NCBI GenBank assembly: GCA_963787135.1
Contig: CAWBBW010000033.1
Span: 248,001-312,000 of the forward strand
Length of the DNA stretch: 64,000 bases
DNA from: Roseiarcus sp963787135
GTDB lineage: Bacteria; Pseudomonadota; Alphaproteobacteria; Rhizobiales; Beijerinckiaceae
Direction of reading: 5' to 3'
The notes under the pieces were generated by a model. It made no database searches. It was not told the origin of the DNA and saw only the letters and a program-made list of their open reading frames with translations. This document shows, one piece after another, positions 63,290 through 64,000 of the stretch (its first letter is position 1; each line of letters begins with the position of its first letter). A program made the position numbers and the translations under genes.

Positions 63290-64000
63290 ATGCCGGTGTC
63301 GTACTCGCCGTGGCTGGTTTTGCTCTCGGTCGCGCTGGCGATCCAGGGCTCCTATGTCGGGCTGACCTTCGCGATTCAGGCTGCCGGCGCCGAGGGGGCG
63401 CGGCAGCGCGCGCTCCTTGCCGGCGCCGCGATCACCCTCGCCCTCGGCGTCTGGACAATGCATTTCGTTGGTATGCTGGCGGAGCGCGTTCCGTTTCCGG
63501 TCGACTACCTCGTCCTGCCGACCCTGCTGTCGTTCCTTGTCTGCGTGATCGTGATCGGGGCGGGGATTCTTGCCGCGAGCGCCGGCCCGCCGACGTTGCC
63601 GCGCATCGGCGCCGCCGCCGTGTTCATGGGGCTCGGCGTCGTTGCGATGCATTACATCGGCATGGAGACGCTCAGAGCCTGCGCCGAGATGGTCAATTCG
63701 GCGCCGCTCGTGCTCGCGGCCGCGGCCCTCGCGGTCGCCGCGTCGGGATTGGCGCTATGGCTCGCGTTGGGCGGCGCCTCGCATTCGCTGCCGGTTTCCG
63801 CCATCGTGCTCGGCCTCGCCATTTCCGGCATGCACTACACCGCGACGAGCGGTCTTTCCCTTTATCCGCGTCCCGCCCCGGCGATCGCGCCGGCGCTGTC
63901 GCCCGACCTTCTGGCCGTCATCGTCGCGGTTGTCGCCTTCATGGTCTCGGGCGGTTTCCTCTTGCTGCTGGTCCCGGAGCGAAACGAGCGGCCGGAACGG
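63290..64000 (+). CDS. MHYT-domain integral membrane sensor, cut by the right edge
   Basis: From the ATG at 63290 (GGGGCGG ahead, and GGAAGGAG slightly further up) the frame is open to the end of the window, 237 codons. It encodes about seven membrane segments with three MHYT-type motifs: WTMHFVGM, VAMHYIGM and SGMHYTAT. These are proposed to bind copper and to sense oxygen, CO or NO. After the last membrane segment it ends here in LVPERNERPER. Related proteins usually carry a GGDEF-EAL, kinase or cyclase domain after this point, which would lie outside the window. Confidence 0.85.
   Translation, partial: MPVSYSPWLVLLSVALAIQGSYVGLTFAIQAAGAEGARQRALLAGAAITLALGVWTMHFVGMLAERVPFPVDYLVLPTLLSFLVCVIVIGAGILAASAGPPTLPRIGAAAVFMGLGVVAMHYIGMETLRACAEMVNSAPLVLAAAALAVAASGLALWLALGGASHSLPVSAIVLGLAISGMHYTATSGLSLYPRPAPAIAPALSPDLLAVIVAVVAFMVSGGFLLLLVPERNERPER

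Overview
The window looks like the chromosome of a GC-rich alphaproteobacterium, most likely of the Hyphomicrobiales (Rhizobiales). The evidence is: an LpxI-type lipid A cluster, a ribosomal protein S2 with the long C-terminal helix-hairpin-helix tail seen in that order, a ubiquinol-cytochrome c chaperone next to DUF177-plsX-fabH, a K+-independent H+-pyrophosphatase, Omp25-like barrels and a porin_2-like small protein. PEP-CTERM genes and a CopC/PCuAC/CopD copper cluster would fit a Beijerinckiaceae or Methylocystaceae relative. There is no rRNA or tRNA gene here, so placement stays at order level.

Layout. 1-1.6 kb: an IS110-family recombinase cut by the left edge, with a long non-coding 3' flank. 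1.6-4.5 kb (minus): pyrH, tsf, rpsB. 4.9-9.3 kb (plus): a NitT/TauT-type ABC transporter (fused double permease plus ATPase) and citrate synthase. 9.35-22.1 kb (minus): the envelope cluster frr-uppS-cdsA-dxr-rseP-bamA-lpxD-fabZ-lpxA-lpxI-lpxB, tightly packed with ATGA/GTGA overlaps, plus a DUF502 gene upstream. 22.4-25.7 kb (plus): a periplasmic copper-handling cluster. 25.8-26.5 kb (minus): queF and a small porin-like protein. 26.6-34.4 kb (plus): a giant membrane GH94/GH36-type protein broken by a frameshift, then hppA. 34.5-38.4 kb: bamE, a bc1 assembly chaperone, DUF177, plsX, fabH. 38.4-41.7 kb: a gene-poor stretch with degenerate repeats, a secreted CHAP-like protein, a PEP-CTERM pseudogene and an Omp25-like barrel. 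41.9-45.5 kb: hexuronate uptake and catabolism (ExuT-like MFS, uxaC, FadR-type regulator). 45.5-48.0 kb: a cysteine hydrolase and an NCS2 permease behind a good sigma-54 promoter. 48.1-63.1 kb: a signalling region with three class III nucleotidyl cyclases, a histidine kinase with eight GAF domains, a response regulator, a PEP-CTERM protein, an FGGY kinase and TrmO. 63.3-64 kb: the start of an MHYT-domain membrane sensor running off the right edge.

The most notable points are: (i) the eight-GAF histidine kinase translationally coupled to a receiver protein and a receiver-cyclase, flanked by two more cyclases; (ii) a probable nitrogen-regulated cysteine hydrolase/nucleobase-type permease unit; (iii) three genes whose reading frames are broken by single-base shifts, one of them (uxaC) with two compensating shifts that garble the active-site segment without stopping the frame; and (iv) displacement of rpsB-tsf-pyrH away from frr, next to an IS110 element.
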